Assembly (NCBI GenBank): GCA_944384505.1
Contig: CALWTQ010000002.1
Coordinates: 1 to 64,000 of the forward strand
Source: an uncultured Mediterraneibacter sp.
Lineage (GTDB): Bacteria; Bacillota; Clostridia; Lachnospirales; Lachnospiraceae
Direction: 5' to 3'
Length of the DNA: 64,000 bases
Below the pieces are notes generated by a model. It worked only from the letters and a program-made list of their open reading frames with translations. It had not been told where the DNA came from and ran no database searches. A program made the translations under genes and the position numbers. Positions 8,670-16,593 of the stretch are shown here, one piece after another. Every line of letters begins with the position of its first letter. The first letter of the stretch is position 1.

Positions 8670-9578
8670 TCATTCCTGCGTGATCACGCACGGTTTTTCC
8701 GGTATATTAATCTGATGCCCGCTGAAATTCCCATCAATGACTGATTTTGCGTATTTCGCAGTTGCGAGAAGCCTGTCAAAGTCAATGCCTGTATCACAGC
8801 CGCATTTGTTCAGCATATAAACCAGATCTTCCGATGATGTATTGCCTGTAGCCCCGGGTGCGAACGGGCAGCCGCCCAGCCCTCCGATGGCTGCCTGCAC
8901 ACTGTCCGCTCCATTTTCCAGCGCCACATAACTGTTCAGTATGCCCATATTTCTTGTATCATGGATATGTACGTTGAATTCATCTTCCGGAAATTCCTTT
9001 TTCACAGTCCGGAACACTTTTTCTACCAGAGTCGGATAGGCCATTCCCACTGTATCGCACAGAGTAAATGCATGGATGCCGATCTCACGGAGCTTTCCGA
9101 TTAATTCAAGAAGCGAATCCACTGACATCTCTCCCTCAAAAGGACAGCCAAATACCGTGGCAATATCCTGCGTGATTTTTATATCCGGAAATGTCTGTCT
9201 TATCTTTTTCAATTCTTCTATGGACTGATCCACTGTCCGCTTCACGTTGTTCATATTATGAGATTCACTGAGTGAAATCACCGGCGTAATCTCTTGCAGC
9301 CCAGCCTCTACCGCAGAGTTCGCTCCGTAAAAGTTGGGAACCAGGGCGAAGAAATCTACTCCGTCGTATTTGGCAAGCACACGCTCTGTTACCTCCTTTG
9401 CATCCTTCATCTGAGGGATGGCCTTTGGGCTTACGAATGATGTAATCTGTACTTTGCTGTACCCTGCGCTGATCACGCCGTCTATAATCTTTAGTTTTGT
9501 CTCAGTGGGAATAAACTCCTTTACATTCTGGAACCCGTCTCTTGGCCCGATCTCCACTACTTTTACTTTTTTCCTCAT
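8670..9578 (-). CDS. Hydroxymethylglutaryl-CoA lyase-like enzyme (DRE-TIM family)
   Basis: About 302 residues from the ATG at 9578 (AGGAG upstream), which lies 13 bases after the CoA-transferase stop. Active-site landmarks of HMG-CoA lyases are present: IGPRDGFQN, TLCDTVGMA, HIHDTRNMG and the catalytic-cysteine loop GLGGCPFAPGATGN. The family cleaves HMG-CoA to acetyl-CoA and acetoacetate; relatives act on other 3-hydroxy-3-methyl or malyl-type thioesters. Next to a class III CoA-transferase and a crotonase, it probably performs the retro-aldol step on a CoA-activated branched acid. Exact substrate is not readable. Confidence 0.88.
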   Translation of the reverse strand: MRKKVKVVEIGPRDGFQNVKEFIPTETKLKIIDGVISAGYSKVQITSFVSPKAIPQMKDAKEVTERVLAKYDGVDFFALVPNFYGANSAVEAGLQEITPVISLSESHNMNNVKRTVDQSIEELKKIRQTFPDIKITQDIATVFGCPFEGEMSVDSLLELIGKLREIGIHAFTLCDTVGMAYPTLVEKVFRTVKKEFPEDEFNVHIHDTRNMGILNSYVALENGADSVQAAIGGLGGCPFAPGATGNTSSEDLVYMLNKCGCDTGIDFDRLLATAKYAKSVIDGNFSGHQINIPEKPCVITQE

Positions 9579-9591
9579 TTTCCTTCTCCTC

Positions 9592-10785
9592 TCAGAATAC
9601 TCCTTTTTCAAGATCCTGCATATATTCCTCATGGCTCATGCCGAGTTTCTCTTTCAGGATCTCCTCTGTATGCTGTCCGAGAAGTGGCGCCGGTCTGCTG
9701 ATATCCACTTTTTTATTGGTGAATTTTAATTGATTTCCTGTTACTTTCATCTTGCCTGCTACCGGATGATCCAGCTCTACGAACATTTCCCTTGCCCCTG
9801 CGATATGCGGATCCTTTGTTACACGGTCGATGGTATTGATCGGCGCTGACGGAACACCTGCTGCCAGCAATATTTCCACGATATCGTCAATGGTTTTATC
9901 TTTTGTCCATCTCTCAATGATTTCTTTGAGAGGCGCGTGATTCTCTACACGCTTTACATTTGAGTCGAATCTTTCTTCCTCCAGCTCAGGCATTTTAAGT
10001 ACTGTTTTCAGCACATTGTAGAGCTTATCATTCCCGCAGGCGATGATCACCATTCCGTCTTTCGCCTCAAAGGAGTCATACGGATAAATCGCTTCGTACC
10101 GGTTTCCGATCCTTGAAGGCACTCTTCCGGTGCACAGATAAATCATATTAATGATCTCCAGTGCAGACACCATAGAATCTACCAGGGATACATCCACCTT
10201 ATCCCCTTCTCCTGTTTTCAGACGGTTTACATAGGCAGCCAGCACTCCTGTACAGCAGCTTATACCTCCCATTACATCCGAAATAGCGGTTCCTGTTCTT
10301 GTAGGCTGTCCCCCCGGCCATCCTGTGGTACTCATCAGACCGCTCATCGCCTGTCCCAGAATATCATATCCCGGACGTTTTGAATAAGGCCCGTAATGTC
10401 CAAACCCGGAGACAGCCCCATATACGATAGCCGGATTGATCTTTCTTAATTCTTCATAGCCCAGTCCCAGTTTCTCCATAACACCGGGTCTGTAGTTTTC
10501 CAGGACAATGTCGCTTATCTTCACTAATTTGCGGAAGATCTCCTTCCCCTCTTCACTTTTCAGATTGAGAGTCATCCCCTTTTTGTTCCGGTTCAAGTTC
10601 ATGTAGTAAGCACTCTCACCGTTTACAATAGGCGCGTTTCTTCTGGCGTCATCCCCGCGCCCCGGCATCTCAATCTTGATCACCTCAGCTCCCATATCAG
10701 CCAGCATCATCCCACAGTATGGTCCTGCCAGCACCCTTGTAAGATCCAGTACTCTTACTCCGTCTAATAATCCTTTTCCGTTCAT
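9592..10785 (-). CDS. CaiB/BaiF family (class III) CoA-transferase
   Basis: Class III CoA-transferase of about 397 residues, starting at the ATG at 10785. AAGGAG lies 9 bases upstream, and the protein begins MNGKGLLDGVRVLDLTRVLAGP, the usual family N-terminus; the longer frame to 10833 lacks such support. The conserved catalytic aspartate of the family lies around SLVDSMVSALE. These enzymes move CoA between short or branched carboxylates. As first gene of the operon, with a sigma-54-like promoter just upstream, it should activate the imported acid for the lyase and crotonase that follow. Confidence 0.9.
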   Translation of the reverse strand: MNGKGLLDGVRVLDLTRVLAGPYCGMMLADMGAEVIKIEMPGRGDDARRNAPIVNGESAYYMNLNRNKKGMTLNLKSEEGKEIFRKLVKISDIVLENYRPGVMEKLGLGYEELRKINPAIVYGAVSGFGHYGPYSKRPGYDILGQAMSGLMSTTGWPGGQPTRTGTAISDVMGGISCCTGVLAAYVNRLKTGEGDKVDVSLVDSMVSALEIINMIYLCTGRVPSRIGNRYEAIYPYDSFEAKDGMVIIACGNDKLYNVLKTVLKMPELEEERFDSNVKRVENHAPLKEIIERWTKDKTIDDIVEILLAAGVPSAPINTIDRVTKDPHIAGAREMFVELDHPVAGKMKVTGNQLKFTNKKVDISRPAPLLGQHTEEILKEKLGMSHEEYMQDLEKGVF

Positions 10786-10838
10786 CTTCTCATACTCCTT
10801 TTCAAAATTTTTTCTTACTCTAGTAAGGAGCAATCATT

Positions 10839-10854
10839 TTCCAAAAACGTGCCA
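10839..10854 (-). promoter_or_regulatory. Candidate sigma-54 promoter of the CoA-transferase operon
   Basis: On the minus strand this reads TGGCACGTTTTTGGAA: a perfect TGGCAC -24 element and a weaker TGGAA -12 element (consensus TTGCW) at the right distance. It would start transcription roughly 40 bases before the CoA-transferase ATG. The PrpR-type activator gene ends about 160 bases upstream, and TGAAACA repeats lie at 10990-11012, an ordinary enhancer distance. Confidence 0.55.
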
Positions 10855-10989
10855 TCCTGTCAAAAAATTTATTTTCGAATCATAATTCAGCTTCGGAAAC
10901 GCCTGTCAGCAAGGGAAATCACAGCGTATCCACTGTAAAAATATCATTGTGTCTTTTCTTCATCTCTCCTCTTATTTTGATTTTTATCC

Positions 10990-11012
10990 TGTTTCATTTT
11001 GTTTCATTTTGT
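10990..11012 (-). promoter_or_regulatory. TGAAACA direct repeats, candidate enhancer site
   Basis: The minus strand carries TGAAACAAAATGAAACA, two TGAAACA copies one helical turn apart, about 140 bases upstream of the sigma-54-like promoter at 10839-10854. The same motif recurs near 16459-16571 before citD, so it is a candidate binding site for one or both PrpR-type activators. The sequence is low-complexity, so caution is needed. Confidence 0.4.
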
Positions 11013-11016
11013 CTTA

Positions 11017-12930
11017 TCATTTCGAATCATCCGCTTCTTTCATGATCCTCCAGATTGTTGTTCTGCTCGATCCCAGAACCTGGGCGATCTTTTCTCTGTT
11101 CCAGGACAGCAGGCGCTTCATTGTAAGAACCAGCTCAGAAGAAATATTCTTTCCGTTATAGCTAAAATGGTTCATAATCTCTTTTGCCAGCTTTTCTTCG
11201 CCGATCGCTCTGATGATGCACCTTTTCATAGCGGTGTCATCCATACTCCTCATCTGCTCCATATAGAGACAATATCTTTCACAGACATTCTGCATCTCGC
11301 GGATATTCCCCGGCCATGAATAAAGTTCGAGGATCTCTTTCACTTTCTCGGAAAGCTGAATATGGGATACTGCCCGGCTGCGTTTCTGCCTGTAAAAGTG
11401 CTCAAACAGATACAGCGCGTCCCCATGCCGCTCCCGTAGAGCCGGCAGGCTCAGCTCCAGCACATTCAGACGGTACAGAAGATCTCTTCTGAACATTTCC
11501 GGCTGCATATGCTCTAAATCTTTATTTGTAGCGGATATGATCCTTACATCGACCGGTATAATTTTCTCCCCGCCAACACGCATAATCTCACGTTCCTGGA
11601 GAACACGCAGCAGCTTCGTCTGCATCAGAGGCGATATCTCTCCGATCTCATCTAAAAACAGAGTTCCTCCGTCTGCGAGTTCAAATACGCCCCTTTTTCC
11701 TCCTCTTCTGCTTCCAGTAAAAGCGCCCTCGTCATAACCAAACAGCTCTGCTTCCAGCAGAGATTCTGTCAGCGCCCCGCAGTTGATCGCTATAAACGGC
11801 CCTTTTCTCCTGCTGCTTTCATTATGTATACTCTGTGCAAATATCTCCTTTCCAACGCCCGTCTCTCCATACAGCAGGCACGGAGCGTCACTTTTCGCAA
11901 ATATTCTGGCATCCTCAATGCATTCCCGAAGCTCCGCGGACTCACCGATGATATCTTCAAATATTTTCTTTGCCTTGAACCCCTTCTCTTTTTCTGAATC
12001 AGCCTTTTTCTGACGATATTCCAACTGAGCTCTGTTGATCTCGTTCATCTTTGACAGAAAGACAATGATTCCTCCGGACTGGTGGAAATTTTCTTCCATT
12101 TTCACCAGCTGAACCAAGATTTCTTCGCCTTCTATCTTTACAACGCTGCTCCTGTCTTTTTCACTTCCCGCCTTAAATTCTTCAAAGTCAAAGAAGGGGA
12201 AAATTTTTTCTACTCGTTCATTTTTAAGATAATGGTCTCTGGTATGCAGAATTCCTTCCGCGGCCGGATTACTGTCAATAATGATTCCTTCCTCGTCGGT
12301 CAGCAGTATTCCATTTACTGTATAATGCAGGATCAGATTATTATATTGGTTTTCCTGCCGTACCTTTCGAATCTCTTTAACAATCTGCTTTGCCTGGGCC
12401 AGTGTATCTCGTATACCGTCCACACTGTAAGAAATGGACACTGTCTCTATCCCGAGACGCTCTCCCACCTCTGCTGCATGTGCCCGGCCGATGATAACAT
12501 CCACCTCTGACTGCCGGATCATCGTTTCCAGTTCTCCCCCGTCTTCATAAACTATATTCATCAGATCTTTCCCGACAGCCTGCAGATATTTTTTCAATTT
12601 CTCCGGCATCTCATCGCAGTATGTAACCAGGGCCGGCTTCTTTCCTTTATTGAATCCCTCAGACACAGCAAAGAGAATATCAAAATCCGAAATCTTATAT
12701 TCCAGTACCGGGAGCGCAAAACGTCCTTTGATCGTCCTCGCATTCACGCCTCCGGCCAGAAGGATTTCTGCCCCGTTTATAATTTCATGCTGTACTTTAT
12801 CCACGATCTCTTCCAGCACACCGTTCACGGACACGACCTCAATCTCTTCATCATGCAGCTCTCTTACCGCTGCTGCTACAAGCTGGTCCTGTCCCCTGTA
12901 GGTAAGGCAGCATATTTTTATCCTGTTCAT
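11017..12930 (-). CDS. Sigma-54-dependent PrpR-type transcriptional activator (copy 1)
   Basis: Enhancer-binding protein of 637 residues with the PrpR layout: an N-terminal ligand domain (about 1-180), a PAS segment (about 200-305), an AAA+ domain (about 325-560) with Walker A GETGVGKE and Walker B LFLDEIGE, and a C-terminal Fis-type helix-turn-helix (NREKIAQVLGSSRTTIWRIMKE). The sigma-54 contact loop reads GAFTGS instead of the usual GAFTGA. It sits between the citDEF/MBL genes upstream and the CoA-transferase operon downstream, both on the same strand. It probably senses a carboxylate or its CoA ester and activates one or both operons. Confidence 0.92.
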   Translation of the reverse strand: MNRIKICCLTYRGQDQLVAAAVRELHDEEIEVVSVNGVLEEIVDKVQHEIINGAEILLAGGVNARTIKGRFALPVLEYKISDFDILFAVSEGFNKGKKPALVTYCDEMPEKLKKYLQAVGKDLMNIVYEDGGELETMIRQSEVDVIIGRAHAAEVGERLGIETVSISYSVDGIRDTLAQAKQIVKEIRKVRQENQYNNLILHYTVNGILLTDEEGIIIDSNPAAEGILHTRDHYLKNERVEKIFPFFDFEEFKAGSEKDRSSVVKIEGEEILVQLVKMEENFHQSGGIIVFLSKMNEINRAQLEYRQKKADSEKEKGFKAKKIFEDIIGESAELRECIEDARIFAKSDAPCLLYGETGVGKEIFAQSIHNESSRRKGPFIAINCGALTESLLEAELFGYDEGAFTGSRRGGKRGVFELADGGTLFLDEIGEISPLMQTKLLRVLQEREIMRVGGEKIIPVDVRIISATNKDLEHMQPEMFRRDLLYRLNVLELSLPALRERHGDALYLFEHFYRQKRSRAVSHIQLSEKVKEILELYSWPGNIREMQNVCERYCLYMEQMRSMDDTAMKRCIIRAIGEEKLAKEIMNHFSYNGKNISSELVLTMKRLLSWNREKIAQVLGSSRTTIWRIMKEADDSK

Positions 12931-12966
12931 ACCAGACCACCATCTTTCCTGTATAATTACCAGTCT

Positions 12967-13734
12967 TTATTTTTCTTCCGGCGGATAAACCTCCTCGTCA
13001 AATGTTCTGCTGTCATGTCCTGGAAGAATGTAGTCGCAGATTTTCTCAATCTTCTCATAAGTGGCATAGCACTCGTTCAGATCCACATGAATGGCTGTCG
13101 GAATATGCTTCATCACTCCATTGCCCTCCCAGTTTTCAAAGCAGCCGAGGCAGTCGCTCGCAATCAGATATTTCCCTTTCTCCGTATTTACAAGAACTCC
13201 CTGGAATCCCGGCGTATGGCTGGGGATAAATACCAGATCAATACCGTCAAAAAGATGTACGTCCCCGTCCACTACTTCATACTGATCCATCACTTTTTTA
13301 AACGGAGGATTCAGACCGATCTCCTCTGACTCGTAATACGCCCACTGCGTAGGCAGAGGCTTTGAGGCGAACTCCAGCTCCTTTTTCTGTACATAAATCT
13401 TTTTCCCGGGGAACTTATCATTGTTCCAGCAGTGATCCCAGTGAAGATGTGTATTCACAACACAGGTGACGTCCTCAGGTGTTACGCCGTGCGCTGCCAG
13501 GGCATTTACGATTAGCATATCCTCTGTCTGGACAATCGGATGGTGATGCTTAGCAGCCCACTCAGGTCCTCCGCAGCCTGTATCCACCACAATGTTCAGC
13601 CCGTTTCCCTGAATCAGATAGGCCGTGATCGGATCAATCAGCTTCTCGCCGATCCCCTGGAGATACAACAGCGTTGATTTTTCATGCTGCTGAAACTCTC
13701 CAAGTTTCAATGGATATATTTTGTACTCTGCCAT
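12967..13734 (-). CDS. MBL-fold hydrolase, N-acyl homoserine lactonase-like family
   Basis: Metallo-beta-lactamase-fold protein, 255 residues. The metal site is seen in VVDTGCGG, NTHLHWDHCWNN, IPSHTPG, IASDC and LPGHD. It belongs to the lactonase/thioesterase-like branch often labelled N-acyl homoserine lactonase family. Here the setting is catabolic rather than quorum related: it follows citF by 14 bases and AAAGGAG precedes its ATG. A lactone, thioester or other side-product hydrolase for the citramalate/citrate-like pathway is a reasonable guess. A second, divergent MBL protein occupies a similar place in the Liv transporter operon at 53.8 kb. Confidence 0.85.
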   Translation of the reverse strand: MAEYKIYPLKLGEFQQHEKSTLLYLQGIGEKLIDPITAYLIQGNGLNIVVDTGCGGPEWAAKHHHPIVQTEDMLIVNALAAHGVTPEDVTCVVNTHLHWDHCWNNDKFPGKKIYVQKKELEFASKPLPTQWAYYESEEIGLNPPFKKVMDQYEVVDGDVHLFDGIDLVFIPSHTPGFQGVLVNTEKGKYLIASDCLGCFENWEGNGVMKHIPTAIHVDLNECYATYEKIEKICDYILPGHDSRTFDEEVYPPEEK

Positions 13735-13748
13735 AATTTGTCTCCTTT

Positions 13749-15152
13749 CTACACCTGATAAATCCTGTCAATAATACTTCCGTCTCTGTACATCACTTCT
13801 GCCACAACCCGAGATTCTTTTTCCTCCGGCTCCTCCGGGATCCCAGTAATCTTCTCAGCCTTTTTCTGAAGGTCATGGATATCCACAACCAAAAGCCCGG
13901 CCTCTGTCAGCCGCTGTTTTAAATCCTCTCTTTTCGGATTAACGCAGATCCCATATTCCGTAACAAGTATGTCCACGGAATCTCCCGGAGTTGAGATACA
14001 CTTCACATGTTTTTTTACCACCGCATATCTTGTCCTGAGAAGCGGCGCCACGATTATGGTCATTTTCGCCTCCTGCGCAACGTCGCTGTGTCCTCCGGAT
14101 CCGCCCATAATATATCCGTTGGAATCCGTATGTACATTTACATTGAAATCCACATCAATTTCCGTAGCTCCCAGCACCACTACGTCCAGGGAAGAAGCCG
14201 CTGAACTCTTCGCGTCCGGGCTTGCATAATGAGCGGCGGATATCTCTGCGTGGCAGGGGTTATCCCTTATAGACTGCACGGCCTTTAAGTCAAAGCACTG
14301 AACATCCTGGATTGCCTGGAAGCATCCCGCCTCAAGCATCTCTACAAGATATCCCGTTATGCCGCCCAGCGCATAGCTTCCTTTGATTTCTTTTTCCAGC
14401 ATGATATCCTTTAGATATGCTGCGGTCGCAAGAGACGCGCCGCCCGCTCCGGTCTGAAATGAAAAGCCGTCTTTGAGCAATCCTGACGCGTCAATGGCTT
14501 TCGCCGCCTGCTGAGCAATTTTCAGTGATACCGGGTTTCTCGGCATCCTCGTTGTGCCGGAAACAATTCCTTTCGGATCTCCTATTTCATCCACCTTTAC
14601 TACATAATCGACACTGGTCTCCGAAATCGAGTACTGGGTCAGAGGATAGTCCACAAGATTATCTGTTATAACCACTACCTTTCCCGCATATTCCGCATCC
14701 GAAAACGCATATCCCAGCGAACCGCATGCAGATTTCCCGATCTTTCCCGTGCAGTTTCCCATCGGATCCGATGATGGTGCCGCAATGAAGGAGATATCCG
14801 GTCTGTACTCTCCCTTTGCCATTCCGGCCGGCCTGTAACCATGGGTCTGAAAGACGACAGGATTTTTCAGAACTCCCTGTGAGACAGCTTTTCCTACCGT
14901 AGGTCCGATATAAGCCGTCACAAGCCCTGTTACTGTACCATTTTTCATGTGTTCAATCAGAGGGGTGTGGCTCTCATGAATCGAACTTGCATTGATAGTA
15001 AGATCCTTGATCCCCAGCTCGGCAATCTGTTCCATCACCATGTTAAGGACGTAATCCCCTCCCCTGAGATGATGATGAAACCCAATACACATGCCGTCTT
15101 GAAGACCGCATTTTTCAATTGCTGTTTTAATATCTTTCACTAATTTCTGCAT
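13749..15152 (-). CDS. citF: Citrate lyase alpha subunit (citrate:acetyl-ACP transferase) homologue
   Basis: 467-residue protein, slightly shorter than classical CitF but with the family pattern throughout, including the glycine-rich segments FQTGAGGASLATAAYL and IMGGSGGHSDVA. CitF swaps the acetyl group of the acyl-carrier subunit for the substrate carboxylate. The gene overlaps the end of citE by 13 bases and has GGAGGTG before its ATG. Homologous CitDEF sets also form citramalate lyase, and the CoA-ester genes nearby leave both options open. The maturation genes citC, citX and citG are not in this window. Confidence 0.92.
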   Translation of the reverse strand: MQKLVKDIKTAIEKCGLQDGMCIGFHHHLRGGDYVLNMVMEQIAELGIKDLTINASSIHESHTPLIEHMKNGTVTGLVTAYIGPTVGKAVSQGVLKNPVVFQTHGYRPAGMAKGEYRPDISFIAAPSSDPMGNCTGKIGKSACGSLGYAFSDAEYAGKVVVITDNLVDYPLTQYSISETSVDYVVKVDEIGDPKGIVSGTTRMPRNPVSLKIAQQAAKAIDASGLLKDGFSFQTGAGGASLATAAYLKDIMLEKEIKGSYALGGITGYLVEMLEAGCFQAIQDVQCFDLKAVQSIRDNPCHAEISAAHYASPDAKSSAASSLDVVVLGATEIDVDFNVNVHTDSNGYIMGGSGGHSDVAQEAKMTIIVAPLLRTRYAVVKKHVKCISTPGDSVDILVTEYGICVNPKREDLKQRLTEAGLLVVDIHDLQKKAEKITGIPEEPEEKESRVVAEVMYRDGSIIDRIYQV

Positions 15153-16021
15153 GGCGCACCTCCGCTTATTTCTTCGGCTGCGGACAAGACATTTTTCGCG
15201 CGCTCCACAATCGGAGCATCGATCATCTTCCCTCTCAGCGAAACAGCCCCTCTGCCTTCTTTTTTCCCTTGTTCAATCGCTTCAATCACTTCCCGCGCAT
15301 ATTCGATTTCTGCCTCTGTCGGACTGAATATCTCATTCACACAGTCTACATGCCGTGGATTGATCACTGCCTTGCCTGTAAAACCAAGCGCTTTCGCATG
15401 CCTTGTATCCTTTTCCAGCCCCTCCATATCATCAACATCTGTAAACGGGGTGTCATATACTTCGATTCCCGCGGCTCTTGCGGCGCATACCAGGCGTGTT
15501 CTGGCATACTCAATCTCCTTTCCTTCCTTGGTTCTTGCGCATCTGAGATCCGCCGTAAGATCCTCTGCGCCCAGGTAAAGCGCAGCCATTCTACTGCTTG
15601 CCCGCGCGATCTCGTACGCGTTTTCGATTCCGCAGGCAGTCTCCAGCAGCGGGATCAGCTTTATACTGCCCTGCTCGATCGAATGTTTCTTCTCGACCTC
15701 GCTCATCTTCTCGTCCAGACGCCGGATATATTCAGCGCCGCTTACCTTTGTCGGCATAATAACATCAGGTTTCAGAGGTATTATTTCCTCGATGTCCTCT
15801 TCCCAGAACTCCGTATCCAGTGAATTAATTCTGACGATAATTTCACATTTTCCAAAATCCAGGTTCTTAAGCGCCTCCTTCACCAAAAGTCTGGCCGCGT
15901 CCTTCTCATCCGGCGCAACCGCGTCTTCCAGATCAAAGATAATACTGTCAGATCCGAGCACACCCCCATTCACAATCATCTTTGGGCTGTTGCCCGGAAG
16001 AAATAACATGGTTCTTCTCAT
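15140..16021 (-). CDS. citE: Citrate/citramalyl lyase beta subunit
   Basis: CitE-type aldolase of 293 residues, normal length. It starts MRRTMLFLPGNSPKM and carries the conserved IIFDLEDAVAPDEK, LIPLLETACGIENA, YLGAEDLTADL and GFTGKAVINPRH. The family cleaves citryl-, citramalyl- or malyl-thioesters to acetyl (or similar) and an oxoacid. It lies 9 bases after citD and overlaps citF, so the three subunits are translated together. Ribosome site GGAGGAG. Confidence 0.93.
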   Translation of the reverse strand: MRRTMLFLPGNSPKMIVNGGVLGSDSIIFDLEDAVAPDEKDAARLLVKEALKNLDFGKCEIIVRINSLDTEFWEEDIEEIIPLKPDVIMPTKVSGAEYIRRLDEKMSEVEKKHSIEQGSIKLIPLLETACGIENAYEIARASSRMAALYLGAEDLTADLRCARTKEGKEIEYARTRLVCAARAAGIEVYDTPFTDVDDMEGLEKDTRHAKALGFTGKAVINPRHVDCVNEIFSPTEAEIEYAREVIEAIEQGKKEGRGAVSLRGKMIDAPIVERAKNVLSAAEEISGGAPCRN

Positions 16022-16030
16022 ACGCTCCTC

Positions 16031-16294
16031 CTATCTGCATGCTCTCGTCAGGGCCGTTTTCGTCCTTGCCTTTATAACATAATCAAGGGCTCCCTTATCA
16101 CTGGCTCTGATATTCACATCAGTTACTCCTGCTTCTCTGACCACATTCTCTATGGTCGTGCGTATGGCATTTCCGAAGCTTCGAGCCACTGTAGACTCCA
16201 GTTCCAGGCGGATTCCTTCTGACCCCGGACTCACTGTGACGACAATATCACTCTTCTCTTCTGTTCCCGCCCTTGCTTCACGTTTTACTTCCAT
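16031..16294 (-). CDS. citD: Citrate lyase acyl carrier protein (gamma subunit)
   Basis: Small acidic carrier of 87 residues. The N-terminal ARAGTEEKSDIVVTV aligns with the CitD prosthetic-group region, putting the phosphoribosyl-dephospho-CoA-bearing serine at Ser15. The C-terminal DKGALDYVIKAR is also typical. It is the first gene of the citDEF operon. It needs CitG/CitX-type modification enzymes, which would have to be encoded elsewhere. AGGAGG lies 7 bases before the ATG. Confidence 0.92.
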   Translation of the reverse strand: MEVKREARAGTEEKSDIVVTVSPGSEGIRLELESTVARSFGNAIRTTIENVVREAGVTDVNIRASDKGALDYVIKARTKTALTRACR

Positions 16295-16341
16295 AGCGTT
16301 CCTCCTGTATTACATATTTTTAACCGGTTACTTTATATAAG

Positions 16342-16357
16342 AGCAAGAAGCGGGCAT
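16342..16357 (-). promoter_or_regulatory. Candidate sigma-54 promoter of citDEF (option near the gene)
   Basis: The minus strand reads ATGCCCGCTTCTTGCT: a perfect TTGCT -12 element at correct distance from a weak -24 element (ATGCCC against TGGCAC). It would give a leader of about 40 bases before citD, like the arrangement at 10.8 kb, and it puts the TGAAACA sites at ordinary enhancer distance. Confidence 0.35.
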
Positions 16358-16430
16358 ATTCATGCCAACTCATTCAATAAATCTTGTTTTTCCCTTAAAA
16401 CCATTGATTTTAACCTGATAGATATTTCAC

Positions 16431-16446
16431 AGGAATCCCGGTGCCA
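16431..16446 (-). promoter_or_regulatory. Candidate sigma-54 promoter of citDEF (option farther upstream)
   Basis: The minus strand reads TGGCACCGGGATTCCT: a perfect TGGCAC -24 element and TTCCT at the -12 position (consensus TTGCW), correctly spaced. The leader to citD would be about 125 bases. Better -24 but poorer -12 than the option at 16342-16357; only transcript mapping can decide. Confidence 0.4.
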
Positions 16447-16458
16447 GACTTAATTTTG

Positions 16459-16571
16459 TTTCAAACAGATGATTTTGTTATTTTTTGAAACATTTATCGC
16501 GATAAAGAAAAAAGTTCGGAAGAGTCCACCTCTTCCGAACAGTTACTTTCATTTTATTTCAATTTGTTTCA
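16459..16571 (-). promoter_or_regulatory. TGAAACA/TGTTTCA cluster and TTTATCGCGATAAA palindrome
   Basis: Contains TGTTTCA at about 16459, TGAAACA at about 16486, TGTTTCA at about 16565, and a perfect 14-base palindrome TTTATCGCGATAAA at 16493-16506. The first motif is shared with the region before the CoA-transferase operon. The cluster lies between the end of the second PrpR-type gene and the citD promoter candidates, as expected of an activator enhancer. Confidence 0.4.
16514..16540 (-). terminator. Rho-independent terminator after the second PrpR-type gene
   Basis: 11-base perfect stem GTTCGGAAGAG / CTCTTCCGAAC with a 5-base loop, followed on the minus strand by TTTTTTC. It stops the rpoN-prpR transcript, so citDEF must start from its own promoter. 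Confidence 0.85.
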
Positions 16572-16593
16572 GCAATGCCGTTACCGCTAATAT

